Shown here one piece after another: positions 14,602 to 33,406 of a stretch of DNA of 64,000 nt. The stretch is from Oryza sativa Japonica Group (taxonomy: Eukaryota > Streptophyta > Magnoliopsida > Poales > Poaceae), in NCBI RefSeq assembly GCF_034140825.1, contig NC_089043.1, forward strand, positions 22,778,001-22,842,000, in the 5' to 3' direction. The notes under the pieces were generated by a model, which made no database searches, was not told where the DNA came from, and saw only the letters and a list, made by a program, of their open reading frames with translations. How positions within the stretch are numbered: the stretch's first letter is position 1; each line of letters begins with the position of its first letter. Position numbers and translations under genes: made by a program.

Positions 14602-15136
14602 TAAATGAATTTTAATTATTCCAAACTTAATAGGGTTGTGTCATATAGGTCCCTAAACTCTCGAAATGCATATCTAGATCCCAGTACTTGTTAAAGTGTA
14701 TCATCTAGGTCCCAAATCGACACATCCCCTCTAGGATCTACGTGGCGCTGATGTGGCATGTCACATGGACGTTACGTGTCCTTTTCATCTTTTTCTTCTT
14801 TTCTTTTTCTTTTTCTTTTTTGTTTTCTTCTCATTCTACTTTTTTTCCTTTCTTCTGCTCGGGTCACAGAGAAAGGAGAAGAAAGGGAAAAAAAGAGAAG
14901 AAAAAAGAAAAATAAAAAATTTTAAATGAGTCCCATTTGTCAATCAAAATGATACCATGTCATGTCCGTGTGGCAATGCCACATCAACGCCACGTAGAAT
15001 ACTGAAGAGGTTGTGGCGATTTAGGACCTAAATGACACACTATGACAAGTTCTGGGACTTGGATATGCATTTTGAGAGTTTAGGGACCTAGATGATATAC
15101 CCCTACAAGTTTAAGGGCCGCCCGTACACTTTACTC
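14602..15136. mobile_element. Non-autonomous MULE-like element with long inverted repeats
   Basis: The two ends are inverted copies: GGTCCCTAAACTCTCGAAATGCATAT (in parts) at 14649-14674 matches the reverse complement of 15064-15091, and ACGTGGCG(C/T)TGATGTGGCAT pairs with ATGCCACATCAACGCCACGT near 14990. The right tip reads GAGTAAAGTGTAC inward from 15136 and resembles the tips of the complete MULE at 34077-41525 (GAGTAAAATACAT). The left tip is diverged and abuts the Tourist-like element. The interior has a CT-rich/AG-rich middle and no gene. Confidence 0.65.
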
Positions 15137-17278
15137 ATAGATTTGTCTGATAGCAGTTTTTATATAAAAATTTTATCGTACGAAACGCACCGTTTAGTAG
15201 TGTGAAAAACGTGCTAATAAACACCCAGATAAAATCTGCATCTTAATCAGAAAAGAATGTTGAGTGGTATGACAAACAAAAATCAGTTTTGAAATAGTAG
15301 ATTACAGCAAGTTTATTTCAAATTTTAATTATTGTTTTTAAAATAAAATTCCAAATATATACAGCAAAATGATCATGATTTTTTCTATAATATAGTTGTG
15401 TTTATTGGTGCTACATGAGGTGAAGTGTAAGTAAAGAGTAGCACAATTTTAACGAGATGAAAAGGTAAGTGAAGGTTTCTAACAATGTGTCATGTATTTA
15501 TAAACTTATAGTGAGATAGAGTAAGAACTTTCAATGAAGCTTCTAGCCAATTCCTCAGTTCCAAATGCTACCATGGATGAAAATAAAAACCCGCATAGTA
15601 GTGGTTTTTCATCTCTTGGGTTTCCTTGGAAATTCCACCATAATGTGCATGCTCTAAGGATGGAGTAGAGATGAGATGAGCCAATGGTTAATAAGAAAAA
15701 AACACTGTGAGTTGAATCAACTGTATTTTCCAACCAATTGATCTTGCGTAATTAAATTTTTGAAGAGGTAAATAGCTGCACTTGCTTGTCAATTGTGTAT
15801 TTATGTGCAATTGACATAAATATTTGACATTTTGGGCAAGATTTAATTAAAACTTTGATATTTGCTATTTATCGAATGCTTAATTAAAAAGGCATATATT
15901 CCATGGAAACAACTCTCTCGTAATATCATGGAATTATTAGATTTTTTTTTTAAAAAATGTCCTAATATAAAAATGAAAGATCAAAATTTCACAGGTTTGA
16001 CTTTTTTTAAAATATTTATAATCGGAGGTCACCTAAAGCACACCAACAAGATCAAAGGTCCAGAAGACCAACACAGAAAATACTGAGTGGACAAGGTATA
16101 TCTGTCCACTGTCTTAAAGTAAAGACTGAGTGCATTATTCATCAACATTAACCTGATAATTACTCCGATCAGTGTTGCCAATTATAAAGTCATCCGCATA
16201 CACACATGCTAGGTCAAATAGACCACAATTGACCAGCTAGACAGCTAGTTAAGAGTAACCACTGACAAAACAAGTGTTAACATCAAATTGGTGATACTAC
16301 TACAAAGACACTCAACACAAAGAGAAAACTTGACCACAGATGGAGTAAAAGAGGAGATATGATGATCTGATAATTAATTACACACGCTCTGTATAGTCTT
16401 ACAAAAATATCTCGATCCGCGTTGAACAGACATACAGATTTCTTTCACCAATCAATATGTGATCGATCTGTTGTTATTTAACTTCTTAATTAAGTAGGTC
16501 TGCAATTGCCTATCAATTTGGTGCTAATTTCTGTATCAGACATGCACTACCACAAGAAGCACTCGAAAGGGCAGTTAGTCATAGAGTGAGAAGACTAACT
16601 GAATTTTACTGATTGCATTGTGCAGTGTCAACGATCGATCGGCTAAATTTATTAAACAATGCCAAATAAATATTTACACACTTGAAGTAAGTAAGTAGAG
16701 TAGCAGTTGCGAGTTGCTCAGCAACTTGTAGCATTGACCAGTAACCTCAATGAAAGATGCATGGTATCAGATACCACAAGACCAGCTTAATTAGAGGCTT
16801 GGAGCTAGTAAACACTAACAATGTAACATAAAAACACGTGTTAGCATCAGCCTAACACCTGCCCATTTCGTCCCTTTTTTTTTTTTTTGTTATTGTGTTG
16901 CGTTTCCTCCTAGTAAACAGTGTATTCTACTTAGTAATTTACTTGGCTTGAATTTTTTTTCTGTTCTTTTGAGTCAAATGACTTGGTGTGTGACCGTGTG
17001 AATCAACAGGACCAAGCAGGGTTCGTCTTTCCAATTGAATGGTAGATACCGACCCTATCAGTATGACATTTTCTGCCAAATTTCAACAAAATTTATTATT
17101 CCAAAGTTGGGCTCTCGAAAACCATTTTAAATTTCACTCACAGTATACTTCTGTCCTACATTGAAACATCGAAATTTCGTCGTTTTTAATCCGCTTTCAT
17201 CGAAAACATAAATCTGTGGGACCAAGAGAGTCGGCTAGTAACTGACGACCAGACGAGTTGCGATTGCGAGCAGCCTTC
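15137..17278. other. Intergenic, no recognised gene
   Basis: AT-rich sequence with MITE-like scraps (for example 15150-15260, with CGTACGAAACGCACCGTTTAG, a phrase common at rice MITE edges). No reading frame with recognisable protein features, RNA gene or complete element was found. Confidence 0.6.
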
Positions 17279-17279
17279 C

Positions 17280-17426
17280 GGCCCACACAATAGTCCACAC
17301 CGGCCATAAACGCGAGCCCACTAAAAGACTCGGCCCATTACTATACTAGCCCAAGCAAAAGACTCGGCCCATGGATAGCCCAAGTAACCAACGCGTATGC
17401 TTGGAAGGCCCATCAAAATCGGCCCA
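17280..17426 (+). promoter_or_regulatory. Cluster of five GGCCCA boxes upstream of the phosphofructokinase gene
   Basis: GGCCCA occurs at 17280, 17332, 17366, 17407 and 17421, all on the plus strand, within 147 bp and 211-357 bp before the start codon. GGCCCA/TGGGCC elements are known in plants as site-II-like or up1-type promoter motifs of growth-associated and housekeeping genes. No TATA box is evident here, which suits a dispersed, TATA-less promoter. Function is inferred from motif and position only. Confidence 0.5.
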
Positions 17427-17636
17427 GCAGGCGAGCGTGACGTGGACCGGTCGTTTCGCGCGCGAAACGTGGCGCCTCACATGCTCGCGGTCGCCGCCGC
17501 GCGCCACGTCGCGCCTTCACCAACACGTAGCTCGGGACACGGCGGCGCGCGCCGCCGCTGCACGCGTCCACAAAAACCCCACCTCGCCGGCGGCCGCACA
17601 TGACCACCACCACCGCAGCAACGCTCGTCGACGGCC

Positions 17637-19034
17637 ATGGACGACGACGGCGAGACGCCGATGCCGTCGCTCGAGCTCCACAAGCTCCCCACCCTCGCCG
17701 GCGCCGCCATCCCGAACCCGATCGCGCGCCACCCGCTGTACCACCCGTCGCCGAGCTTCTTCATCTCCCCCACCGACGTCGTCCTCCGCGACATCCTCTT
17801 CGACGCCTCGCCGGCGTCGGCCGCCGGTGAGCGGCGGCGGCGGCATGTCGCGGCGTACCACCGCGCGGGCCCTCGCCGCGAGGTCGCGTTCGACCCAGCG
17901 ACGGTGCGCGCGGCCATCTTCACCTGCGGCGGGCTCTGCCCCGGGACGAACACCGTCGTGCGAGAGCTCGTCGTCGGGCTGTCCGAGCTCTACGGCGTGC
18001 GCGGCGGCGTGTTCGGCGTGCGGAACGGGTACCGCGGCTTCTACTCCGACGAGGTCGTCCCGCTCGACCCGGCGGCGGTGGAGCACTGGCACAAGGCCGG
18101 CGGGGCGGCGCTCGGCACGTCGCGCGGCGGGTTCGACCTCGCCAGGATCGTGGACGCCATCGAGCGGCACGGGTTCAACCAGGTGTACGCCGTCGGCGGC
18201 GACGGCACGATGCGCGGCGCGGCGAGGATCCACCGCGAGGTCCGGCGGCGGGGGCGGCTCGCCGTGGCGGTGGCGGGGATCCCGAAGACGGTGGACAACG
18301 ACGTCGGCGTCGTCGACCGGTCGTTCGGGTTCCACACGGCGGTGGAGGCGGCGCAGCAGGCGATCGCCGCCGGGCACGTGGAGGCCGAGAGCGCGGCGAA
18401 CGGCGTCGGCCTCGTCAAGCTCATGGGCCGGAGCGCCGGCCACATCGCGCTCCACGCCACGCTCAGCAGCCGCGACGTCGACTGCTGCCTCATCCCGGAG
18501 GAGGACTTCTACCTCCGCGGCGCCGGCGGCCTCTTCGACTTCCTCTACCGCCGCATCAAGGACAACGGCCACGCCGTCGTCGTCGTCGCCGAGGGCGCCG
18601 GCCAACGTCTCATCCCAAGAACCACCACCACCTCGGCCTCCGGCGCCTGCGCCGGCGCCGACGAGTCGGGGAACGAGACGTTCCTGGACGTGGGGGCGTG
18701 GCTGAAGGCGGAGATGAGGGCGTGGTGGGAGGAGGAGCACGCCGGCGAGGTGTTCACGGTGAAGTACATCGACCCGACGTACATGATCCGCGCCGTGCCG
18801 GCGAACGCCGGCGACAACCTGTACTGCACGCTGCTGGCGCACGCGGCGATCCACGGCGCCATGGCCGGGTACACCGGCTTCGTCTCCGGCACGATCAACG
18901 GCAACTACGCCTACATCCCCATGGACGAGGTGGCCGAGGCGAAGAACCCCGTGGACACCAAGGACCACAAGTGGGCTTGGGTCAGGTCCATCACCAATCA
19001 GCCCGACTTTATCCGGGCCGGTCCGACGAGCTAG
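17637..19034 (+). CDS. ATP-dependent 6-phosphofructokinase
   Basis: A single uninterrupted exon encodes 465 aa. The enzyme phosphorylates fructose 6-phosphate to fructose 1,6-bisphosphate, the committed step of glycolysis. Family motifs visible are GGLCPGTN (about residues 97-104), the nucleotide-binding GGDGT (about 187-191), the catalytic PKTVDNDV (about 216-223) and MGRSAGHIA (about 263-271), with GTINGNYAYIP near the C-terminus. GGDGT with Gly is typical of ATP-using rather than PPi-using plant enzymes. The acidic N-terminus (MDDDGETP) has no transit-peptide character, so a cytosolic enzyme is likely. The length matches plant PFKs. The ATG at 17637 was chosen because it follows a GC-rich leader and starts the conserved region; the frame opens slightly upstream without another good start. 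Codon third positions are almost all G or C. The long frames on the opposite strand are shadows of this composition. Confidence 0.97.
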   Translation: MDDDGETPMPSLELHKLPTLAGAAIPNPIARHPLYHPSPSFFISPTDVVLRDILFDASPASAAGERRRRHVAAYHRAGPRREVAFDPATVRAAIFTCGGLCPGTNTVVRELVVGLSELYGVRGGVFGVRNGYRGFYSDEVVPLDPAAVEHWHKAGGAALGTSRGGFDLARIVDAIERHGFNQVYAVGGDGTMRGAARIHREVRRRGRLAVAVAGIPKTVDNDVGVVDRSFGFHTAVEAAQQAIAAGHVEAESAANGVGLVKLMGRSAGHIALHATLSSRDVDCCLIPEEDFYLRGAGGLFDFLYRRIKDNGHAVVVVAEGAGQRLIPRTTTTSASGACAGADESGNETFLDVGAWLKAEMRAWWEEEHAGEVFTVKYIDPTYMIRAVPANAGDNLYCTLLAHAAIHGAMAGYTGFVSGTINGNYAYIPMDEVAEAKNPVDTKDHKWAWVRSITNQPDFIRAGPTS

Positions 19035-19218
19035 CCCAACAGCCCACCGTATCTACTTAATCTTTTTGGTTTGGGTTGAACCAGTCAATAATTAGCACTC
19101 AATATGTATACTATCTTATATATTATTCCTTCCGATAAAAAAAATTCCAATCTATGGTTAAAATGGGATATAATTTAATACAACGAATTTAAATGGGAGT
19201 CTGTCCAGATTCATTGTA

Positions 19219-19326
19219 CTACCCCTATTTCAAAATATAACAAGTTTTAGCTATGAATCTAGACACAGTTGTCCAGATTCATAGCTTAAAATGCTTACTT
19301 TGGATTTTATAGTAGTACGGAGGGAG
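19219..19326. mobile_element. Short Stowaway-like MITE
   Basis: The element runs from CTACCCCTATTTCAAAATAT to TAGTAGTACGGAGGGAG between TA dinucleotides. The right end (reverse complement CTCCCTCCGTACTAC) is the familiar Stowaway tip; the left end has diverged. It is 108 bp with no coding capacity and lies about 185 bp beyond the phosphofructokinase stop codon. Confidence 0.5.
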
Positions 19327-20161
19327 TAATTTTATGCTTACTTTGAAGGCTACCTAATTTGGCTTTGCAAGAAGAAAAATGCTTTCAAGTTTGAAAGAAT
19401 GAAAGATGATTGGTGTTTAGGCCATAAATGATAAATCAATGCGTAAGAACAAACCCAGTTGAAACATGTAGAGCGAATTCTGAAAGTTCTGTTTTAGTGA
19501 TGATTCTAGGGGGAAATCATGAAGATACAATTTGTGGATCATATATGTATAAGAGAAGAAAACCCTGAACCCAAAGATAGTCTGCATTGTTAAAAAAAAA
19601 AATTGAACATGACTACATAACTGAAAGTTTCAGTTGCAGATCAGCAAGTCTGTCACCACATGGTGCATGACGCCATTGACAGAAACTAAAATGCGAACCT
19701 TTAGTCTGAACTTGGAACAAAACAATTCTCTCTACACTCCACTGAAAAAGAAAACTCTGGAGAAATGTAATCTCAAAGAGATAGTCACAGGTAGTAGAAG
19801 TGATTATGCAGAAACAAATCCACACTTCCTCCTTGAAACAAAAAGAAAAACCTAGTATTTCCAATGGGTCTGCAATGTGCATGCAGATCAACACGTTTTT
19901 TCATTGACTAAAACACCATCATAAATCCATCATATCTCCAGTTGAAAGCGGCCACACTCCCAAAAAGAAAATCCCCATTCTTCAGTCCAAAACTGAAAAC
20001 GTTTTTCGCCATATGCCTGGGCCAAGGGTGGGGAAATAACTGAAAGGCACGCTTCTTTTCCCCCACAGAGAAAAAAAAGTGTCTGTTGGGAAACAGAAAG
20101 CCTCCACTACTTTCTGTTAGGCCAGGAGACAGTCAGACACACACACACCCATCTCTACACC
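19327..20161. other. Intergenic, no recognised gene
   Basis: Spacer between the phosphofructokinase gene and the subtilase promoter. No recognisable protein, RNA gene or full element was seen. Confidence 0.6.
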
Positions 20162-20169
20162 TATAAAAT
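20162..20169 (+). promoter_or_regulatory. TATA box of the subtilase gene
   Basis: TATAAAAT lies 146 bp before the ATG at 20315, giving a predicted transcription start near 20195. A run of 13 C (20251-20263) falls in the resulting 5' untranslated region. Confidence 0.6.
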
Positions 20170-20314
20170 ACCAACAGTGCCCAAGCACATTCAGAAATTC
20201 ACCTTCTCTGAACTCTGAAGAATCCATCACCCATTCCATCCACTCCAAATCCCCCCCCCCCCCAGCATTTGACCACTAATCCATAGAACAATCTGAGTAG
20301 ACTCTGTGTGTAAC

Positions 20315-28497
<8,183 letters not shown>

Positions 28498-30239
28498 TGA
28501 GTTCTTGCCATGATTTTTGTAAAATCTTTTTAGATAAGTTCTTAGTTTGCGTGTGTTTTTTTTTTTGGGTGGGATGGTTTAGCCTGACCAAAGAAGGTTT
28601 GGCTAGTTTGGTGAACAGACTTAGAAATGATAAACTGAAACTTACAAATCGCCCTTCTATCACCCACATACATGTGGATTAAAACTTTTTTTTAGAATAT
28701 TTTGCTGATAGAGTTAGAATAGCAATTCATGTCATCGAAAACGGTGACATTAAATTGGTTATTCATAGTATCGATGACATTTTTTCGCGAAGTCTAGGTG
28801 GCATTTCCTTCCAATCGGGGTGTAGGATTTATCAGCGGTCTTAAGTGTGTGGGGTTGTTTGGTTTGTACCTTAGCATTGGTGGTGCGTAACATGTAGCTA
28901 AGGGTGGACAAAAAACTCATGGCTCGGATAAGCTCATAGTGAGCTTGGTTCGGATTGACTCGAACTTGTAGCCTTAATGAGTTGAGCCACACTAGGCTTT
29001 CAACTCACGAACTACTCATTTAACCCGTTAGCACAAGAGATCATCATATCTTCGTGTACTTGGTTCTTCTTAACTAATATTTAGTCACTTAATTACATCC
29101 AATCTATTTGTATTCAATGACTTATTTAGTAGTTAGTGTTTATTGTTATGTTTATATATGATAAAATAGTAAACTTAAAATTATTAGGGTTTAATAAGCT
29201 CACTAGCCGAGCTAGATTTTTAACTCGTTAAGGTTAATGAGCCGAGCTGAGCTAGCTTGTTAAGATAACGAGTTTAGACGAGTCGAGCTGACTTGTTATC
29301 CTCTCGATTCATGGCTAGTTAAGTCTTTTGTGCTGCGTAATCTGCAATTAATTACCTCATGGAGGGTTTGCAGAATTGCAGACGGAGGAGTAGAAAAGAT
29401 CGCCATTTCTTCCGTGCTTTTTTGGCCGGTTAATTCCACAAACACTTGTGGGGGGCATTCATGGCAACGTCGCCGTTGCAAAGCCAAACGGACGTGCAAG
29501 GCAACCAAACCCAAACTTTTCGGTGGATTTCCCACCAATCCATCGGTTGTACTCCAACTGCTGCTTGACCATTCGATCGCAGAATCGCAGCAGCAGCAGC
29601 AGCAGCTGTAGTAGGCTAGTAGCATCTGTAGACATCAGTGCACAGCACTTAACCCAGATGGATTCGCGTAAACGTCACTGAATCCCAATCCGGTGGGGAA
29701 AGCGCCTGTTGACTAACTCGTGATGGCGTAGTTAGGAGTATTATCTGGTTGGTTAATTGGTTTGGTTCGTGTGCCAAGCCGAACCCACCCACATGCTCCG
29801 GTTGCCGTCGCCGGAAGCGGGAGGAATTCGGATGAACGGACAGGCGAGCGACCAACTCCGGCGAGGCCTGGCCGGTCATGTGCGCCGCCTCGCGATTCAG
29901 CAACGACGAGATTATGATACAAGATTATTTGCGAGTAATCAATCAAGATGCCCCGGTTTGTCCCGGAGCGCAGGCAGGCACGCCAACCAATCACACATGG
30001 TGGTTTTTTTTCCCCAAAGAAATCAAAAAAGGGACAGGAATGGGAGGAACAAGAGACCAACCATTAATCAATCAATCCATGGATTGCAACCAAAATGCAG
30101 GTGGAAATAAAATAAAATCAAATCCGGCGAATTCTTCTTTACAAACGATTAGTACTACTACTACTCCCGGTCTCCCCTACTATCCCCCATGGATAGATCT
30201 CGGGAGGGAGAGAAGAGAAGAGGAGGAGGGGCTAGCTAG
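28498..30239. other. Intergenic: subtilase 3' flank, element remnant, no recognised gene
   Basis: At about 28900-29300 lies a remnant with GGGTGGACA at its left end and repeated GAGCCGAGCTGAGCTAGCTTG-like motifs, related to the complete element at 56317-57097 but without a clear right end. A CAG run occurs at 29588-29606. Nothing else is supported. Confidence 0.5.
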
Positions 30240-30437
30240 CTAGTACGGCGGCGGCGGCGCGAAGAATTGGTGGGCGCGGAGGGAGCCGGCGGCGGTGGAG
30301 GAGGCGTCGTGGATGCTGCTGGTGAGCTTGTGGAAGCCGCGGGTGTAGACGCCGAAGCCGAAGACGATGCCGACGGCGACCAGCACCAGCACGATGAGCG
30401 TGCAGATGCAGCACGCCTTGCTCGGGCAGCAGCACAT
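30240..30437 (-). CDS. Small Cys-rich single-pass membrane protein (65 aa)
   Basis: The frame from ATG 30437 to TAG 30240 encodes 65 aa. The N-terminus MCCCPSKACC is packed with Cys (potential palmitoylation), followed by a strongly hydrophobic segment (about 11-30, ICTLIVLVLVAVGIVFGFGV), then YTRGFHKLTSSIHDASS and a Pro-rich end FFAPPPPY. Short proteins of this layout exist in plants as uncharacterised transmembrane proteins; I know no function. The GC-rich codon use matches neighbouring real exons. The competing frames on the plus strand are low-complexity Gly/Ala/Asp strings. No TATA box in the right orientation is obvious upstream. Confidence 0.65.
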   Translation of the reverse strand: MCCCPSKACCICTLIVLVLVAVGIVFGFGVYTRGFHKLTSSIHDASSTAAGSLRAHQFFAPPPPY

Positions 30438-30735
30438 CTCGCCGGCGGCGGAGCACGAGAAAGGCGATGCGCTTTTGCGTGTTTTTTTTTCTCTTTTTGG
30501 TGCGGGAGCTTTTGCCGTGTGGGCGTGCGTGCCCGGGGACGCGCCGCACCGCGCGGCTATAAAGGGTGGTGGCTGGGTTGGGGGATCGCCGAGTCGGGTG
30601 CGGACGCCGGTGTGTTGGGTTGGGTTGGGTGGCGGTTTCCGTCTCGGTCCCGTCCCGTAGGGGCGACGCGACCCAGACGCTTTGGCTGGCGGTGGCGGCG
30701 CTTGCCTTCCGTTCCCTGCGATGAGAAAAATACTA

Positions 30736-30963
30736 CTCCCTCAGCTTGTGTCGTTTACCTTTTTTAAGTATGTTTAACCGGTCATTTGTTTATTTAAAAA
30801 ATTTAAATAATTATTAATTCTGTTTCTATCATTTAATTTATTGTTAAATATTCTTTTATGTACACATGTAGTTTTACATATTTCACAAAAAATTTTGAAT
30901 AAGGTAGACGTTCAAACATGTTTGAAAAATTCAACAGCTTCAAATATTTAGAAACGGAGGGAG
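30736..30963. mobile_element. Stowaway-like MITE
   Basis: Begins CTCCCTCAGCTTGTGTCG and ends TTTAGAAACGGAGGGAG, flanked by TA on both sides. AT-rich interior, 228 bp, no coding. The same family occurs at 53564-53767. Confidence 0.7.
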
Positions 30964-31058
30964 TAATAATATTTTATGGACGTAACATGGTCTGCAGCCT
31001 ACTCGGGTCCGGGGAGGAAACGGCTATGGCAATGTGAAGCAGAGGCAAGGTCGCAAGG

Positions 31059-31119
31059 ACGTGATTGGTTGTCAGATGTGGGCCACCAAGACGTGATTGG
31101 TTGTCAGGTGTGGGCCACC
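31059..31119. repeat. Two-copy tandem repeat, 32-bp period
   Basis: ACGTGATTGGTTGTCAG followed by (A/G)TGTGGGCCACC occurs at 31059 and again at 31091. Confidence 0.85.
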
Positions 31120-31339
31120 GGTTGTAGATGGGTTGGAGCGGGACGGCGACCTAACGTATGGCCGTATTGGTCGTCCTTCTTGAAAGTTGGGCTGGAAGTG
31201 GATCGTGAGTTAACGGGAGTGAAGCGATTGGCCTGGAACAGAAAAGGAATAACGCAAAACCTAAACTGCATCCCTTATTTCTTGCTCGTGTTTGAATAGT
31301 CATCCATAAAACCGGATCTAACGCCTCCTCCATCTTCTA

Positions 31340-32640
31340 AAACTGGTGCAAGGTTTTCTGCTGATATGAAAAAAAAGTGGGACCCATGTGTCACCAACCT
31401 CTTTCTCCTCCCCTCTTCTCTCTCCCTCCCCCTTCTGGCCATGGCGGCTACTACACGAGCGTACTCAGCATGACGGCTCCTTGCAAGACAGCAACAAGCT
31501 CGGCGAGAGGACGAAGAGCCATCCCACCTCCCTCCCTACGCGGCTACGCTGCACCCGTCAGCCTCCTCCCCCACCATGTTGCTACTCCGCGCTCCTCCTC
31601 CCGTAACGACAACCTCCATGCCATCACCACCTTCGAGCTCTTCCATTGTCGTCCCTGGTGAGCCTCTCTGAGCTCACACTGTCGATGGCCTCCATGTCGT
31701 GGGGGTCGAGGTGTCGCTGCCTCGTCAAGCTCTGCCTCCGCCTCCTCAAGCTGTCCCTTCCCCAAGCGTTGCCGCCTCCTCGAGCTTCCCCCTCCCCAAG
31801 TGCCACCGCCGCTTCCCCCTAACTAGTGGTACCACTGCTTCTCCACAACAAGAATCGCCTCCTTTGTCGCGGTGAAAAGAACAAGATAGAGTGAATTCTC
31901 TTGGGGGAGATATAGGGGGTGGAAGAAGGAGAAGGGGTTGGCTCCTCCTTCACAACCTAGCCCAGCCATCGCCACCACTACCTGGTTCGTTGCCCAGATA
32001 TTACTCGGGGCGGCATGATGCGGTCGGTGACTGGCAGCCAGATGTAGAGCTCAGCAGTAGTGAAACCTCGTTGAGTCCCCTAATTTCGAGGATACGAGCG
32101 GGACACTATGGCTCACACTGTTGCCGCCGAGGTCCATCGACTCCTCTGTCCAACGAGCACCAATAGTAATGATGCCAGTGAGCGTGGGCGCGAACAAAGG
32201 AGATAGGAATAGAGGCGAAGAGGACAATGCACCGTCGCAGAGGGGCTCGCAGGAGACGACATGGTGGACTTGAGGTGAGCTCGGAGGGGCTTGCTGACCA
32301 CCCCCGTCATGCCTGGCTTGGTTGGGGAAAATAGAAAAGAAAGAGAGAGAAGAAGAAGAAGAAGATAGGAAGCTGACACGTGGGCCCTATACTTTATTAC
32401 ATTTTTTTTCTTTGTCACTTACATATGATACCATGTTTACACGTCAGCGAGTCCGACCACGGCCAACCTGCCACATCAGTAGGAACCACTTTCCAAACCA
32501 TCAAATGAGTTTGTTTGTGTTGGTTTTTAAAGTTAAAGGATGTGATATACTCGTTTTATGGTTGAGAGATGCGATATACTTGTTTTACGGTTGAGAGATA
32601 CGTTTGACGAAAACAATAGTTAAGGGAGGCAAACATAGAC
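31340..32640. other. GC-rich non-coding block, possibly a decayed non-autonomous element
   Basis: CT-rich left part with GTGGGACCCATGTGTCA near 31378 and GACACGTGGGCCCTATAC near 32373; such inverted GTGGG(A/C)CC phrases are often seen just inside the ends of rice MULE-type elements. A short tandem phrase GATATAC(T)CGTTTTA(T/C)GGTTGAGAGAT repeats at about 32541-32601. No terminal repeats pair convincingly and no protein is recognised in the frames here. Confidence 0.3.
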
Positions 32641-33138
32641 TTATTAAAAAAAAAACAATGGACCGAATATTCGTTCTCTTGGACCGTGCGAGATGAACAG
32701 AGCACTACACCACGTATCGCCGTTCGATGTTTGCGTCCTCCGTGGTCCGGTGCAGTGCTTGGACGATTCACCGAGCCCCCGGGCCAGCGACAAAAATCCT
32801 CACGATGCTTAGCTACTCGTACAGCTAGCGCAGGAGAAACTGAAACCGCTCACTTCCCTGACAGCATCGCAGCAAAATCTCCTCTGTACCAGCTAAAATT
32901 TGGTTTCGACAGAAGATTCGAGAGCCTTACGCTCTTACGGCCGCACGCCCAAGTGCACGTTTCCTTGATCCCTTGCTAACATTCAGGCATTCAGCATGAA
33001 GCCATGAACTTCGGAGCATATAACCAGATATACACAGGCCTCTGTTCTCTCTCTTTCTGAATTCTGTCAGTTGCTCACGCACACCTGACGGCGCCTGAGT
33101 CCCGACGGCCACCATATCCTCGTACGTCCTCCTCGAGA

Positions 33139-33147
33139 GATATATAG
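33139..33147 (+). promoter_or_regulatory. Possible TATA box for the gene at 33407
   Basis: GATATATAG lies 260 bp upstream of the proposed start. A donor-like CAAGTAGGTAG|GTATCC at about 33190-33203 and an acceptor TTTCTGTGTAG|A at about 33402 would give a leader intron ending just before the ATG. Confidence 0.35.
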
Positions 33148-33406
33148 CAGCGATCGATCGATCTTCTCTTCTCGTCTTGATCATCAAGTAGGTAGGTATC
33201 CATGCATGTTACGATCCGTGCATGCAAGAAAGGTTTCTTCGGTTCTTTGTTCCTGAATTATTCCACTACTGTTTGCATTTGCATGCCTGTCCATCCAAAA
33301 GAATTGTGAAATCTGTGGTTCTTGAGGTGATCAGATCAAGAGTTCGGAGGCTGAATCGAATCAATGTTAATCCGTGGGCGTTTGCATGCGTTTCTGTGTA
33401 GAGTGC

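Noticed and set aside
17371-18968. Long Arg/Ser-rich plus-strand frame and 483-aa minus-strand frame over the phosphofructokinase exon
   Set aside because: GC-rich third positions open all frames; only the 465-aa frame matches a protein family from end to end.
30547-30565. TATAAAG near 30559 as a promoter for the 65-aa protein
   Set aside because: It is on the plus strand whereas the gene is on the minus strand.
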